Below, piece after piece: positions 25,417-34,559 of a stretch of 64,000 nucleotides of DNA. The stretch lies in contig NZ_MCUV01000013.1 in assembly GCF_002873395.1 (NCBI RefSeq), forward strand, positions 1 to 64,000. The letters run 5' to 3'. A program made the position numbers and the translations under genes. The first letter of the stretch is position 1. Every line of letters starts with the position of its first letter. The notes under the pieces were generated by a model. The model ran no database searches, was not told the origin of the DNA, and saw only the letters and a program-made list of their open reading frames with translations. This DNA is from Vibrio sp. 10N.286.49.B3. GTDB lineage: Bacteria > Pseudomonadota > Gammaproteobacteria > Enterobacterales > Vibrionaceae.

Positions 25417-26301
25417 ATGTCATTTCAGACAGCAGAAACGGTAAGAAAGGTCACGTGGGTTGGCTCTATTGCTAATATGTTGTTAGCTATCATGAAAATC
25501 GTGGTGGGCAAACTAACCAATAGCCAAGCACTGATCGCTGATGGCGTCCATTCTTTTTCAGATTTGATCACGGATGCTGCTATCCTTATAGGCTCTCGTT
25601 ATTGGAGTGCTCCAGCCGATGACAATCACCCCTATGGTCATGGCCGTTATGAAACGTTAACCAATATCTTTATCGGTATTGTATTGCTGATGGTTGGTTT
25701 TGGCTTAGCTTGGGATTCTTTGCATGCATTAAATAATGAGCCAGAAACCATCGTTGGTTCATGGGCATTAGTAGCAGCACTTATTTCAATTGTTATCAAA
25801 GAGCTTCTCTATCGCTGGACAGCAAAGCAAGCCGATATTATTAATAGCCGTGTTTTATTCGCCAATGCTTGGCATCATCGATCCGATGCGTTGAGTTCTG
25901 TTCCTGTTGCTCTATCGGTTATTATTGGCTTTGTTTACCCAGAGATATTATATGTCGATCAGATCGCGAGTTTGTTTGTGACTGCGATGATAGTAAAAGC
26001 GTCTGTTGAGATCCTTTGGCCAGCTATTCGAGAAATTACCGAAACCCAGGCCGATGAGGAATTGCACCGTAAAATTCAGCGTTATGCGTTAGAGCATCAT
26101 GAGATAAAAGAGGTGCATGCCATTCGAAACCGTCGTCTAGGCAGTGGTATTTTATTAGATTTTCACTTGCTTGTTGAGCCAAGCATGTCAGTTGAGCAGG
26201 CGCATGATATTAGTAAAATGTTCAAGCAATTATTAATTGAAAACCACTCGGAGCTTTACGACATTATTATTCACATTGAGCCTTATCATCCGAAGCACTA
26301 A
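25417..26301 (+). CDS. Cation diffusion facilitator family metal exporter (FieF-like)
   Basis: 294 residues from the ATG at 25417; an upstream in-frame ATG at 25339 lies in the terminator region and was not chosen. Six membrane segments are expected. The zinc/iron site residues are in ALIADGVHSFSDLITDA (TM2) and NAWHHRSDALSSVPVA (TM5). DDNHPYGHGRYETL is the TM2-TM3 signature. The C-terminal 90 residues form the cytosolic metal-chaperone-like domain. It exports divalent metals in exchange for protons. Confidence 0.9.
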   Translation: MSFQTAETVRKVTWVGSIANMLLAIMKIVVGKLTNSQALIADGVHSFSDLITDAAILIGSRYWSAPADDNHPYGHGRYETLTNIFIGIVLLMVGFGLAWDSLHALNNEPETIVGSWALVAALISIVIKELLYRWTAKQADIINSRVLFANAWHHRSDALSSVPVALSVIIGFVYPEILYVDQIASLFVTAMIVKASVEILWPAIREITETQADEELHRKIQRYALEHHEIKEVHAIRNRRLGSGILLDFHLLVEPSMSVEQAHDISKMFKQLLIENHSELYDIIIHIEPYHPKH

Positions 26302-26342
26302 AGCATAAGCGTAAAACACAGATCGAGAAATGCATAAAATAA

Positions 26343-26392
26343 CGCCTATTTGAGAGTAATCATTAACTTAAGCTAATTGACTCAAATAGGCG
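26343..26392. terminator. Inverted repeat between convergent genes
   Basis: CGCCTATTTGAG and CTCAAATAGGCG form a 12-base perfect stem around a 26-base AT-rich spacer, in the gap between the CDF gene and the minus-strand HhH gene. It probably ends both transcripts, but no long T-run is present. Confidence 0.55.
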
Positions 26393-26422
26393 CGATGGTT
26401 TAATAGAAAGAAAAAACAAAGA

Positions 26423-27058
26423 TTAGAATTTTACATACTGCTCCATTTTACCAACACTTTTCTCTCCAAGCCCTGGAACATTGGTTAAGTCACTAGTGCT
26501 TTTAAACTTACCATTGGCCTTGCGATAATCAATAATAGCCTGTGCTTTTTTCTCACCGACACCAGGTAATGATGCCGATAACTCGGTTGCTGAAGCCGTA
26601 TTGATATTAACCGCTTTTAGATCTTTGGTTGCTTTTGTTCCCATAGCAGCCATGTCTTTTTTCGCTGGCTTATCCATTGAAGCCGATTTTGCTTTTAATT
26701 CATCCTTATTTTTCGTCATTTTTTCCGACTTATCTTGCATTTTGCTTTTGCCTTTTTCCATGCAGGCTAAGCGATCTTTCGTATCTGTTGGATATTTCTT
26801 CTTACAAGCACTATTTATTTGATCCTCTGTCATAGGCTTGGCTTTGTTCATTTTCTTATCAGATTTTTTTGCTTTATCTTTTACGGTGTCTTTTTTCGCT
26901 TTAACTTTCTTAATACACTCAGACTTCTTCTGGCTATCGCTTGCATATTTAGTTTGGCATTTTTGAAGTTCAGTTTTAATGCTTGTGCTATCAGCGGCAT
27001 TAGCTAGGTGCAGGGGAGTGAAACAAAAAGTCATAATTAAGATTAGGGTACGTAGCAT
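26423..27058 (-). CDS. Secreted helix-hairpin-helix (ComEA-like) protein with lysine-rich linker
   Basis: 211 residues from ATG 27058, which has GGAGG five bases upstream and starts a signal peptide (MLRTLILIMTFCFTPLHLANA). The middle is Lys/Asp/Met-rich and contains repeated Cys-Lys segments, such as CIKKVKAKK and ACKKKYPTDTKDRLACMEKGK. The C-terminal 62 residues are a ComEA-type (HhH)2 DNA-binding domain: VNINTASATELSASLPGVGEKKAQAIIDYR and LTNVPGLGEKSV. ComEA captures DNA in the periplasm during natural transformation. This longer basic version may do the same or have another periplasmic role. Confidence 0.8.
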   Translation of the reverse strand: MLRTLILIMTFCFTPLHLANAADSTSIKTELQKCQTKYASDSQKKSECIKKVKAKKDTVKDKAKKSDKKMNKAKPMTEDQINSACKKKYPTDTKDRLACMEKGKSKMQDKSEKMTKNKDELKAKSASMDKPAKKDMAAMGTKATKDLKAVNINTASATELSASLPGVGEKKAQAIIDYRKANGKFKSTSDLTNVPGLGEKSVGKMEQYVKF

Positions 27059-27173
27059 GCATTCCTCCAGTGAATGAAAAGTACTTAAGCGTTCACCCTG
27101 AGTATAGACGCTAAATTTCATTTGTTATGGATTCATTAATGGAAGTATTTCGGTATAAAACTAAGGAAGGTAT

Positions 27174-28601
27174 ATGAAATCACCAGCAGCAGCTTCTCAT
27201 TGGGCGATCGAAGCAGATCAGCATTGGGCTATATTTTCTAGCCAAAGTGACGTGAGTGATTTGCTTGTCACGTTATTTACTGATAGCGAATCTCAACAGG
27301 TCAACATCTCGGGTATTCCTAACAAAATCGCTTGGGTGTCATTAGCCCAGCAGCAAGAACTTTTAGAACGAGAGTTAGACAATGATGATACCGACTTTCT
27401 TGATAGAATTGATACTGGGATGTCGGTTGAGGCTTTGTTAAATGAATGCTCTACGGATAGTGAACACTTAGCATCAATTGTTGATAAAACCAACCTAGCA
27501 TTGCTTCTAGGACGAGGTTTTAGGGAATTATCGACAGGCGAGACCCGACGATTAATGCTTGCGAGGGCGTTACTGTCTAAGCCAGAGTTACTTATTCTAG
27601 CAGACCCTTATACTGGGCTCGATAGTGCTCATCGCGATCATTTATCAAAGCTATTAAATGAGTTATCAAGGTCGATACAAATCATCTTAGCAACCTCCAG
27701 AGAAAGCGAGATTGGTGACTATATCACTCATGTCGCTTTGTTTGATCAGCAAGGCAATCACGATAATGTTTTAACCAAAACGATGACCATTGAACAATGG
27801 CACCAAGACCCTCTTATCGCACAACTCAAGGCGCAATCGGCACAATACAGCGAGTCTATGTTGGCGTTTATAAAAGGTAATCAGCATCAATCTTCTTTCC
27901 AAAATCCCATTATTGAGATTAAAAATGGTCGGGTTGAATATACCGACGACGTTATTTTTCGTGATGTGAATTGGCAAATTAACTCTGGGCAGCACTGGCA
28001 AGTGAGAGGCCCAAATGGGTGTGGTAAAAGTACATTACTGGGTATGATTTTTGGTGATCATCCACAGTGCTACAGCAATGATATAACGATCTTTGGTATG
28101 CAGCGGGGGAGTGGTGAGTCGGTTTGGGATATTAAGCGTCATATTGGCATGGTGTCATCAGCACTGCATTTACAGTACCGAGTGAATTGTTCGGCTCTTG
28201 AAGTGGTTTTATCTGGTTTTTATGACTCAATTGGTGTATACAAGCATCCCTCCGTATTAGAGCGAAAGCAAGCCCAAGCCTGGTTGCGTTTTTTTCATAT
28301 GGATCATTTATCTCGTAACGCTTTTAAGTCATTAGAGTATGGACAGCAGCGCCTGTTATTAATTGCTCGAGCATTAGTGAAAAAGCCAAGTCTATTGATA
28401 TTAGATGAGCCTTATCAAGGGTTAGATTTCTTAAATCGCCGATTGGTGTTTAATGGACTAGAGTTGATCGCGGCTGAGAATTTGAGCCAGTTACTTTATG
28501 TTTCTCATTACCATGAAGATACATTACCGAGCATTAATCATTTCATTGATTTTGTTGCTGATCCTGCTGGTGGATATTATACCGTAGTGACAAGTCAGTA
28601 A
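27174..28601 (+). CDS. modF: ModF/PhrA-type tandem ABC ATPase with degenerate first half
   Basis: 475 residues containing two ABC domains in one chain. The second is intact: Walker A GPNGCGKST (about 282-290), GSGESVWDIKRHIGMVSSALHLQYRV (a ModF/PhrA hallmark), signature LEYGQQR and Walker B LLILDEP. The first keeps signature LSTGETRRLMLARALL, but its Walker A position reads IFSSQSDVSD and its Walker B reads LLILADP, so it should neither bind nor hydrolyse ATP normally. ModF is encoded near molybdate genes in E. coli but its role is unclear; no mod genes are nearby here. Confidence 0.8.
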   Translation: MKSPAAASHWAIEADQHWAIFSSQSDVSDLLVTLFTDSESQQVNISGIPNKIAWVSLAQQQELLERELDNDDTDFLDRIDTGMSVEALLNECSTDSEHLASIVDKTNLALLLGRGFRELSTGETRRLMLARALLSKPELLILADPYTGLDSAHRDHLSKLLNELSRSIQIILATSRESEIGDYITHVALFDQQGNHDNVLTKTMTIEQWHQDPLIAQLKAQSAQYSESMLAFIKGNQHQSSFQNPIIEIKNGRVEYTDDVIFRDVNWQINSGQHWQVRGPNGCGKSTLLGMIFGDHPQCYSNDITIFGMQRGSGESVWDIKRHIGMVSSALHLQYRVNCSALEVVLSGFYDSIGVYKHPSVLERKQAQAWLRFFHMDHLSRNAFKSLEYGQQRLLLIARALVKKPSLLILDEPYQGLDFLNRRLVFNGLELIAAENLSQLLYVSHYHEDTLPSINHFIDFVADPAGGYYTVVTSQ

Positions 28602-28648
28602 GAATAAAGTAGCTATTAACTACAGTTTTAACTTAATATAGAATAGCG

Positions 28649-28664
28649 ATGTTACAGGTAACAC
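28649..28664. promoter_or_regulatory. GntR-box-like operator upstream of gntR
   Basis: ATGTTACAGGTAACAC matches the E. coli GntR operator ATGTTACCGGTAACAT at 14 of 16 positions and lies 18 bases before the gntR start, consistent with autoregulation. A related box sits between gntK and the sugar-symporter gene at 33069. Confidence 0.6.
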
Positions 28665-28682
28665 TGGGTGGGGTATTTTAAT

Positions 28683-29690
28683 ATGACTTTAGAAACAAAG
28701 AAAACACGTCCAACTTTACAAGATATAGCGGATAAAATTGGAATTACCAAAATGACGGTAAGCCGCTATATGAGAAATCCGGAATCCGTAGCGGTTACAA
28801 CGCGAGATAAAATTGCTGCTGTTGTAGAAGAGTTAGGATATATACAAAACCGAGCGCCTGCGATGCTATCAAAATCATCCAGTAAGGCCATTGGTGTATT
28901 ACTTCCTTCACTGTCCAATCAAGTCTTTGCACAGTTTGCTCAAGGTATTGAAACAGTGACTAAAGCACAAGGATATGAAACCTTGATAGCACACTATAGC
29001 TATAGTGAGGAAGAGGAAGAAAGTAAAATTGCCGCTTTATTATCTTATCAAGTTGATGGCTTAATTTTAACGGCTAGTCAGCATACTCAAAGAACATTAC
29101 AAATGATCAAAACCGCCGGTATCCCAGTCGTGGAAACGATGGAGATGCCCTTAAAGCCTATTGATATGGTCGTTGGACTCGATCATGAGTTAGCGTCTTA
29201 TACGGTTGTAAAACAGATTATTGCGAGTGGTAAGAAAAATATCGCATATTTCGGTGCTCGTTTGGATACTCGTACGCAATTACGTATGGATGGGTATAAC
29301 CGAGCTATGCAGGAAGCGGGGTTGCCGTCGTTACCTATTTTAACTCAAGAGCATTCGAGTTTTACTTTAGGTAAAGTGTTATTAGCACAAGCTTTGGCAG
29401 TACAACCAAATTTAGATGGCATTTTTTGTACCAATGACGATATTGCTATTGGCACAATCATGGCTTGCCAGCAACTTGGTATGAATGTACCTGCTCAAAT
29501 AAGTGTTGTTGGCTATAACGCACTGGATATTGGTCAGGCAATGTCACCAAAACTAACCAGTGTGAATACACCAAGATTTGAAATAGGAACTCAGAGTGCA
29601 GAGCTATTGCTCTCTGTACTCGTAGGAGAAAAAGTGGAATCAAAAATTATTGATTTAGGTTTTAGCATCACTAGCGGTGAAAGCTTGTAA
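28683..29690 (+). CDS. gntR: LacI-family repressor of gluconate utilisation (GntR)
   Basis: 335 residues from ATG 28683. LacI-type HTH TLQDIADKIGITKMTVSRYMRNPESV (about 12-37) with hinge helix APAMLSKSSSKAIGVLLPS, and a periplasmic-binding-protein-like effector domain. The sequence resembles E. coli GntR, and the presence of gntK and edd two genes away supports the assignment. It would repress ED-pathway genes until gluconate binds. A GntR-like box precedes the gene. Confidence 0.82.
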   Translation: MTLETKKTRPTLQDIADKIGITKMTVSRYMRNPESVAVTTRDKIAAVVEELGYIQNRAPAMLSKSSSKAIGVLLPSLSNQVFAQFAQGIETVTKAQGYETLIAHYSYSEEEEESKIAALLSYQVDGLILTASQHTQRTLQMIKTAGIPVVETMEMPLKPIDMVVGLDHELASYTVVKQIIASGKKNIAYFGARLDTRTQLRMDGYNRAMQEAGLPSLPILTQEHSSFTLGKVLLAQALAVQPNLDGIFCTNDDIAIGTIMACQQLGMNVPAQISVVGYNALDIGQAMSPKLTSVNTPRFEIGTQSAELLLSVLVGEKVESKIIDLGFSITSGESL

Positions 29691-29700
29691 TAAGGGTAGT

Positions 29701-30594
29701 ATGAATATAGAACGTCGAGCAGAATTACTGTTGGTTATGACAACCATCGTTGCTGCGGCAGGTTGGGTTTTTTCTAAGGAAGCAATTCAGGGTTTACCAG
29801 CGTTTGGTTTTATTGGTTTAAGGTTTCTTGTTGCAGCCTTCTGCTTATTACCATTTTGCTGGCAGGATTTACGTAAAATTAGTCGTTCAGATATAGCTCA
29901 GTGTATGGCAGTCGGATGCTTAATGGCAGTGACAATTTTGTTATGGATTTCTTCTATAGCAATGAGTGATACCCTTGGGGAAGGTGCATTTATTATGAGC
30001 CTCTCAATGCTGTTTGTGCCTTTGGTTTCGTGGGTACTATTCAAACGTAGACCACCAAGAATCTTTTGGTTAGCCTTACCAGTTGCACTTCTGGGGCTGA
30101 CAATACTTTCTTTTGGTGGTGGTGATGGTTGGCAGTTCTCTTCAAGCCAGTTTTCATTTTTAGCTGCAGCATTAACGCTAGCCATTCATTTTAATGTCAA
30201 TAGTAAGTACTCACGAAAAATTCCAATATTATCACTCACTTTTTTACAACTTTTTGTTACTGGTATTATTGGTATTACTGTTTCTTTATGCTTTGAAGTG
30301 TGGCCTAGTTCGATCCCCTCAGATATTTGGATATGGTTTCTTTTAAGTGCTGTGGTTGCAACGAGTCTTCGTTATGTATTTCAAACCATTGGTCAAAAGC
30401 ATGTTAATCCAGCTAATGCTGCGATTATTATGATATTAGAGCCGGTATTTACGGTTATTTTAAGTGTACTTTGGTATGCAGAAGAAATGCCACAATACAA
30501 GGTTATTGGCTGTATGGTGATCTTATTTTCTCTATTTATTTATCGTGGTAGTGAGATGATGATGAAATATTGCCGACGTGTAAAAAAGGCATAA
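29701..30594 (+). CDS. EamA/DMT-family membrane transporter
   Basis: 298 residues from ATG 29701 (AAGGG upstream), ten bases after gntR and on the same strand, so probably cotranscribed. About ten membrane segments in two EamA repeats. The first includes GWVFSKEAIQGLPAFGFIGLRFLVAA and the second MILEPVFTVILSVLWYAEEMP. DMT carriers export or import metabolites. The substrate is unknown; the gntR neighbour hints at sugar-acid metabolism, but this is weak. A terminator overlaps the stop. Confidence 0.82.
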   Translation: MNIERRAELLLVMTTIVAAAGWVFSKEAIQGLPAFGFIGLRFLVAAFCLLPFCWQDLRKISRSDIAQCMAVGCLMAVTILLWISSIAMSDTLGEGAFIMSLSMLFVPLVSWVLFKRRPPRIFWLALPVALLGLTILSFGGGDGWQFSSSQFSFLAAALTLAIHFNVNSKYSRKIPILSLTFLQLFVTGIIGITVSLCFEVWPSSIPSDIWIWFLLSAVVATSLRYVFQTIGQKHVNPANAAIIMILEPVFTVILSVLWYAEEMPQYKVIGCMVILFSLFIYRGSEMMMKYCRRVKKA

Positions 30595-30619
30595 AAAAGC
30601 TCATGTAATATGAGCTTTA
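30595..30619. terminator. Terminator after the EamA gene
   Basis: AAAGCTCAT / ATGAGCTTT with a five-base loop, starting right at the stop codon. It lies between the convergent EamA and edd genes. Confidence 0.65.
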
Positions 30620-30648
30620 TAGTCAATCTGTAGTAACGGTGTGGCATT

Positions 30649-32445
30649 CTAATACAAGAATGTCGCCCCTTGCTCTGCGCTAGAGACATTATCTCTCATT
30701 ACTTTAAAGATATCTCGCCCCCAAGTTATCTGTTCAGCCTCTGTATTCATGTGATGAGCAGTGCGTCCAGTTGTATCAGCCAGTAATTCTAATTGACCAT
30801 TTTCGCTGTCTAAGCGAATAAGATCACCATCTTGAATAAGACCAATGATCCCACCGCGTAATGCTTCTGGAGATACATGGATAGCAGCAGGGATCTTACC
30901 TGAAGCACCAGAAAGACGACCATCAGTGACAAGTGCAACTTTATGACCTGCTTTTTGTATATTACCTAGAATTGGCATTAATTTGTGCAATTCAGGCATA
31001 CCATTTGCGGCTGGACCATTGTAATTTACGACAATAATACAATCGTGATTAAGCTTATCTTCTTTATAAGCAGCTTCGACATCATGCTGTGATTGAAAAA
31101 CTTTAGCAGGAGCTTCAATAAAGCGATGTTGATCAGCAACCGCAGAAATTTTGATTACGGCATTACCTATATTACCTTGCAATACTTTTGTTCCTCCTGT
31201 TTTCTGAAAATAATGACTAGCTATAGAGATAACATCAGGATTATTTGTTTCTTCTCGGTCATTCCAAACTAAAACACCATCTTGTAATGTTGGCGATTTC
31301 ATTTGATCGTAAAATTCCCCAAAAGCGGGTGTCACATCGGTATGTAGAAGATGGCTTTGGTGTAAACGTCGCATTAATGCTGGAACACCACCTGCAGCTT
31401 CAAAGGCATTTATATCGGCGGGACCGTTAGGGTAAACTTTGATTAAAAGAGGAATAATATCAGAGAGCTCACTAAGATCTTGCCATGTTAAAATAATCCC
31501 TGCGGCTCGAGCAATAGCAATCATATGAATGCTATGGTTGGTGCTACCGCCAGAAGCTAACAGTGCAATTAAGCCATTAACAAGACTTTTTTCTGTCAAT
31601 ACAGTATGTAATGGTCGATAAGAAGGCGTATCGATAGTCATTGATGCCAGTCGAGTTGATGCATGTTTAGTCAGTGCAGTACGTAGTTCAGATTTAGGGT
31701 TTACAAAGGCAGAACCAGGAAGCATTAACCCCATTGCTTCAAAAACCAACTGGTTTGTATTTGCTGTACCATAAAAAGTGCAAGTACCGGCTGAGTGATA
31801 CGCATTGCACTCCATTTCTTGTAATACGTCTTGACCAACCGCACCCGCGACAAATTTTTGTCGAATATCTACTTTTTCTTCATTGGTTATTCCTGTCGAC
31901 ATAGGACCAGCAGGAATAAATGCCGTTGGTAGATGAGCAAAAGTTAAAGCCCCCATGAGTTGACCTGGAGCAATTTTGTCACAAATACCAAGTAATAATG
32001 TCGCATCAAAGACATTATGACTCAGTGAAAAAGCGGTGGATTGTGCAATAAGATCTCTAGAAAATAATGACATATCCATGCCTGCTTGACCTTGTGTGAC
32101 ACCATCACACATCGCAGGAACTCCACCTGCGATTTGGGCTGTATGACCGTGCTGATTTAATGTTGATTTGATCAAATCAGGATAATGTTTATAAGTTTGA
32201 TGTGCACTCAACATATCATTATAAGCGGTAATAATGCCGATATTTGCATGAGTAAAATTCAACATTTTTTGTTTTTCACTTGAGCAAGAAGAAGCAATAG
32301 CATGGGCTAAGTTTCCACATGACATTTGTGTGCGGCCTTTACCTTGAGATGCTTGTTGCTGTGTTTTTGCTAAGAAAGCTTGGCGTGACTTTTGGCTGCG
32401 TTCAATAATGCGCTGAGTAACGTTTACAATGGTGGTATGTGTCAT
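30649..32445 (-). CDS. edd: Phosphogluconate dehydratase (Entner-Doudoroff)
   Basis: 598 residues, the normal Edd length. It belongs to the IlvD/Edd family. [4Fe-4S] ligands are visible in [38 protein letters not shown] and [16 protein letters not shown]. The opening [18 protein letters not shown] matches Edd. It dehydrates 6-phosphogluconate to KDPG in the cytoplasm. The next enzyme, Eda, is not encoded in the window. It follows gntK by 11 bases, so gntK-edd is one operon. Confidence 0.95.
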   Translation of the reverse strand: MTHTTIVNVTQRIIERSQKSRQAFLAKTQQQASQGKGRTQMSCGNLAHAIASSCSSEKQKMLNFTHANIGIITAYNDMLSAHQTYKHYPDLIKSTLNQHGHTAQIAGGVPAMCDGVTQGQAGMDMSLFSRDLIAQSTAFSLSHNVFDATLLLGICDKIAPGQLMGALTFAHLPTAFIPAGPMSTGITNEEKVDIRQKFVAGAVGQDVLQEMECNAYHSAGTCTFYGTANTNQLVFEAMGLMLPGSAFVNPKSELRTALTKHASTRLASMTIDTPSYRPLHTVLTEKSLVNGLIALLASGGSTNHSIHMIAIARAAGIILTWQDLSELSDIIPLLIKVYPNGPADINAFEAAGGVPALMRRLHQSHLLHTDVTPAFGEFYDQMKSPTLQDGVLVWNDREETNNPDVISIASHYFQKTGGTKVLQGNIGNAVIKISAVADQHRFIEAPAKVFQSQHDVEAAYKEDKLNHDCIIVVNYNGPAANGMPELHKLMPILGNIQKAGHKVALVTDGRLSGASGKIPAAIHVSPEALRGGIIGLIQDGDLIRLDSENGQLELLADTTGRTAHHMNTEAEQITWGRDIFKVMRDNVSSAEQGATFLY

Positions 32446-32456
32446 AAGGAAACCTA

Positions 32457-32981
32457 TTATACTAACTCTTTCTTATCAAGATTGGTGAAAGCAAGTGCTG
32501 CTTGGCGAACAATTTCATCGATGGTATTGTCAATATTGATAGTGATGACATTATCTTCATTGACTGGTCTTTCTAATGTATCAAATTGACCCTTAACCAT
32601 ATTCTCTTTCATGAAGTGTCCTTTTCGACTTCTCATTCGTTCTAATATCAGCTCGAAACTGCCATCAAGAAAAAGAAATGAAACGTTTTTATTACCTTCT
32701 CGTATCTGATCTCGATAGCTTTTTTTTAATGAAGAACAAACAAGTACACCAACTTCATTTTTGCTTTCTATGCTAAAAGCGGCATCACGAATACGCTCAA
32801 GCCACGGAATGCGATCTTGATCATTAAGTGGTTCACCGCGTGACATTTTTTGAATATTAGCTTTGGGGTGTAAGTCATCTCCATCAATAAACTTAGCGTT
32901 CAATGCTATCGCTAACAGTTGTCCTATTGTGCTTTTGCCACAAGCACAAACTCCCATAACAACAATACTTTTACCGGTCAT
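32457..32981 (-). CDS. gntK: Gluconokinase
   Basis: 174 residues from the ATG at 32981, preceded by GAGGC; an in-frame start 12 codons upstream was not used because it lacks a ribosome site. P-loop GVCACGKSTIG (about 10-20), DGDDLHPKANIQKMSRGEPLNDQDRIPWL is the gluconokinase signature, and SSLKKSYRDQIR follows. It phosphorylates gluconate to 6-phosphogluconate, the substrate of the Edd encoded downstream. No gluconate permease gene is nearby. Confidence 0.93.
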   Translation of the reverse strand: MTGKSIVVMGVCACGKSTIGQLLAIALNAKFIDGDDLHPKANIQKMSRGEPLNDQDRIPWLERIRDAAFSIESKNEVGVLVCSSLKKSYRDQIREGNKNVSFLFLDGSFELILERMRSRKGHFMKENMVKGQFDTLERPVNEDNVITINIDNTIDEIVRQAALAFTNLDKKELV

Positions 32982-33060
32982 ATAAGCCTCTTGCTTTAAT
33001 TCTGAGCCAGATCTCATTTTTGAAATCCTTTTAAATAATGACTTTATCTTATCGACTTTA

Positions 33061-33084
33061 CGGGTAACATGTTACCCGTAACTT
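33061..33084. promoter_or_regulatory. Palindromic operator with overlapping GntR box between gntK and the symporter gene
   Basis: CGGGTAACATGTTACCCG (33061-33078) is a perfect 18-base palindrome. Overlapping it, ATGTTACCCGTAACTT (33069-33084) matches the GntR consensus at 14 of 16 positions. It lies 80 bases from the gntK start and 53 bases from the symporter start, in the shared divergent promoter region, so one repressor may control both operons. Confidence 0.65.
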
Positions 33085-33136
33085 GGCGTTTTGTGAACCA
33101 TTAACGAAAAATCATTGAATATGGACGAATGAGAAA

Positions 33137-34531
33137 ATGGGAAAATTAACACTAAAAGAAAAAATTGGTTATGGCTTAGGGGATACAGCATGTGGCTTTA
33201 TTTGGAATGCCACAATGATCTTACTTGCTTTTTTCTATACAGATGTCTTTGGGATTCCAGCGGGAGTCATGGGGACTTTATTTTTAGTTTCTCGATTATT
33301 GGACGCAATAACGGATCCACTGATGGGAGCTTGGGTTGATAGAACTCGAACGAAATATGGACAATTTCGACCATTCTTATTATGGGGAGCCATTCCTTTT
33401 GCATTGGTAAGTATGTTGACATTTTATACACCTGATTTTTCAGAAACAGGAAAAATTATCTATGCCTCTATTACTTATATATCTTTAACATTAGTTTATA
33501 CCTTTATTAATGTGCCATATTGTGCGATGCCTGGTGCGTTAACAAATGATCCAACCGAGCGTCACTCTTTACAATCGATTCGTTTCTTTTGTGCTTCTGC
33601 TGGTGGTTTGGTTATTGCAGGGGTGGCATTGCCACTAGTCAGTTTGATTGGTAAAGGCGATGCGCAACTTGGATATTTTGGTGCTATGTGTGTTTTGGGC
33701 TTAGTAGGTTCATTATTATTAATCACTAGTTTTAATACGACACAAGAAAGAACAAGCTTTCCTAAAGTTGAGAATGCGAATTTTAAAGAAGATTTAAAAG
33801 TTCTCTTTGGAAATAGAGAGTGGCGTATTATGTGTCTATTTAAGTCAATGGCAACGTGCTCGAATGTTGTTCGTGGTGGTGCGACACTATACTTTGTTAA
33901 ATATGCTATGGATGTCCCTGAATTAGCACCAACATTTTTGTTGTATGGTAGTATTGCTGCCATGTTAGGCTCATTACTTTCTGCTAAATTGTTAGTTAAA
34001 TATGATCGCATAAAATCATTCAAAGCAATTATAATAGCTTACTCTCTGTTAAGTCTTTCTTTATTCTTTGCTCCGTCTGATTATATTGTTCTGTTATTTA
34101 TAATTAATATTATTTTTATGTTTATTTTTAACACAACAACGCCTGTTCAATGGCTAATGGCATCTGATGTTATTGATTATGAAGAAATCCGCAGCGGACG
34201 CCGCTTAGATGGTCTTATTTTCTCAAGTTATCTATTTAGCTTGAAAATGGGTTTAGCCATTGGTGGAGCATTAATTGGTTGGTTATTAGCTGCAATGAAT
34301 TATGACGCATCATTAACCATTCAACCCGACAATATAATTACAATGATTAAATTATTATTTTGTGTTGTACCTGTTGTTTTATATGCGGGCATGTACATTA
34401 TGCTGAGCATGTATAGATTAGATAGTGTAACGATAAATCGTATTGCAGAAGAATTAAAAGAGAAACGTAATAATGTAGTTGATGATGACTTTATTGAGGT
34501 TACAGAACCTAAAGTCACACCTGCAGTTTAA
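33137..34531 (+). CDS. GPH-family sugar:cation symporter (xyloside type)
   Basis: 464 residues with about twelve membrane segments. KIGYGLGDTACGFIWNA near the N-terminus, LLDAITDPLMGAWVDRTRTKYGQFRPFLLWGAIPFA, and DVIDYEEIRSGRRLDGLIFSSYLFSLKMGLAIGGAL are typical of the glycoside-pentoside-hexuronide family (XynP, XylP, UidB). It is followed after 28 bases by a beta-xylosidase gene, so the likely cargo is xylobiose or other xylo-oligosaccharides. It is divergent from gntK-edd across a shared operator. Confidence 0.88.
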   Translation: MGKLTLKEKIGYGLGDTACGFIWNATMILLAFFYTDVFGIPAGVMGTLFLVSRLLDAITDPLMGAWVDRTRTKYGQFRPFLLWGAIPFALVSMLTFYTPDFSETGKIIYASITYISLTLVYTFINVPYCAMPGALTNDPTERHSLQSIRFFCASAGGLVIAGVALPLVSLIGKGDAQLGYFGAMCVLGLVGSLLLITSFNTTQERTSFPKVENANFKEDLKVLFGNREWRIMCLFKSMATCSNVVRGGATLYFVKYAMDVPELAPTFLLYGSIAAMLGSLLSAKLLVKYDRIKSFKAIIIAYSLLSLSLFFAPSDYIVLLFIINIIFMFIFNTTTPVQWLMASDVIDYEEIRSGRRLDGLIFSSYLFSLKMGLAIGGALIGWLLAAMNYDASLTIQPDNIITMIKLLFCVVPVVLYAGMYIMLSMYRLDSVTINRIAEELKEKRNNVVDDDFIEVTEPKVTPAV

Positions 34532-34559
34532 ATATTAATATATATTAGGAAAGATATTC

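Noticed and set aside
33562..34023. 153-codon minus-strand open frame in the GPH symporter gene
   Set aside because: Antisense shadow of a clear membrane transporter; no start signal and no recognisable motif.
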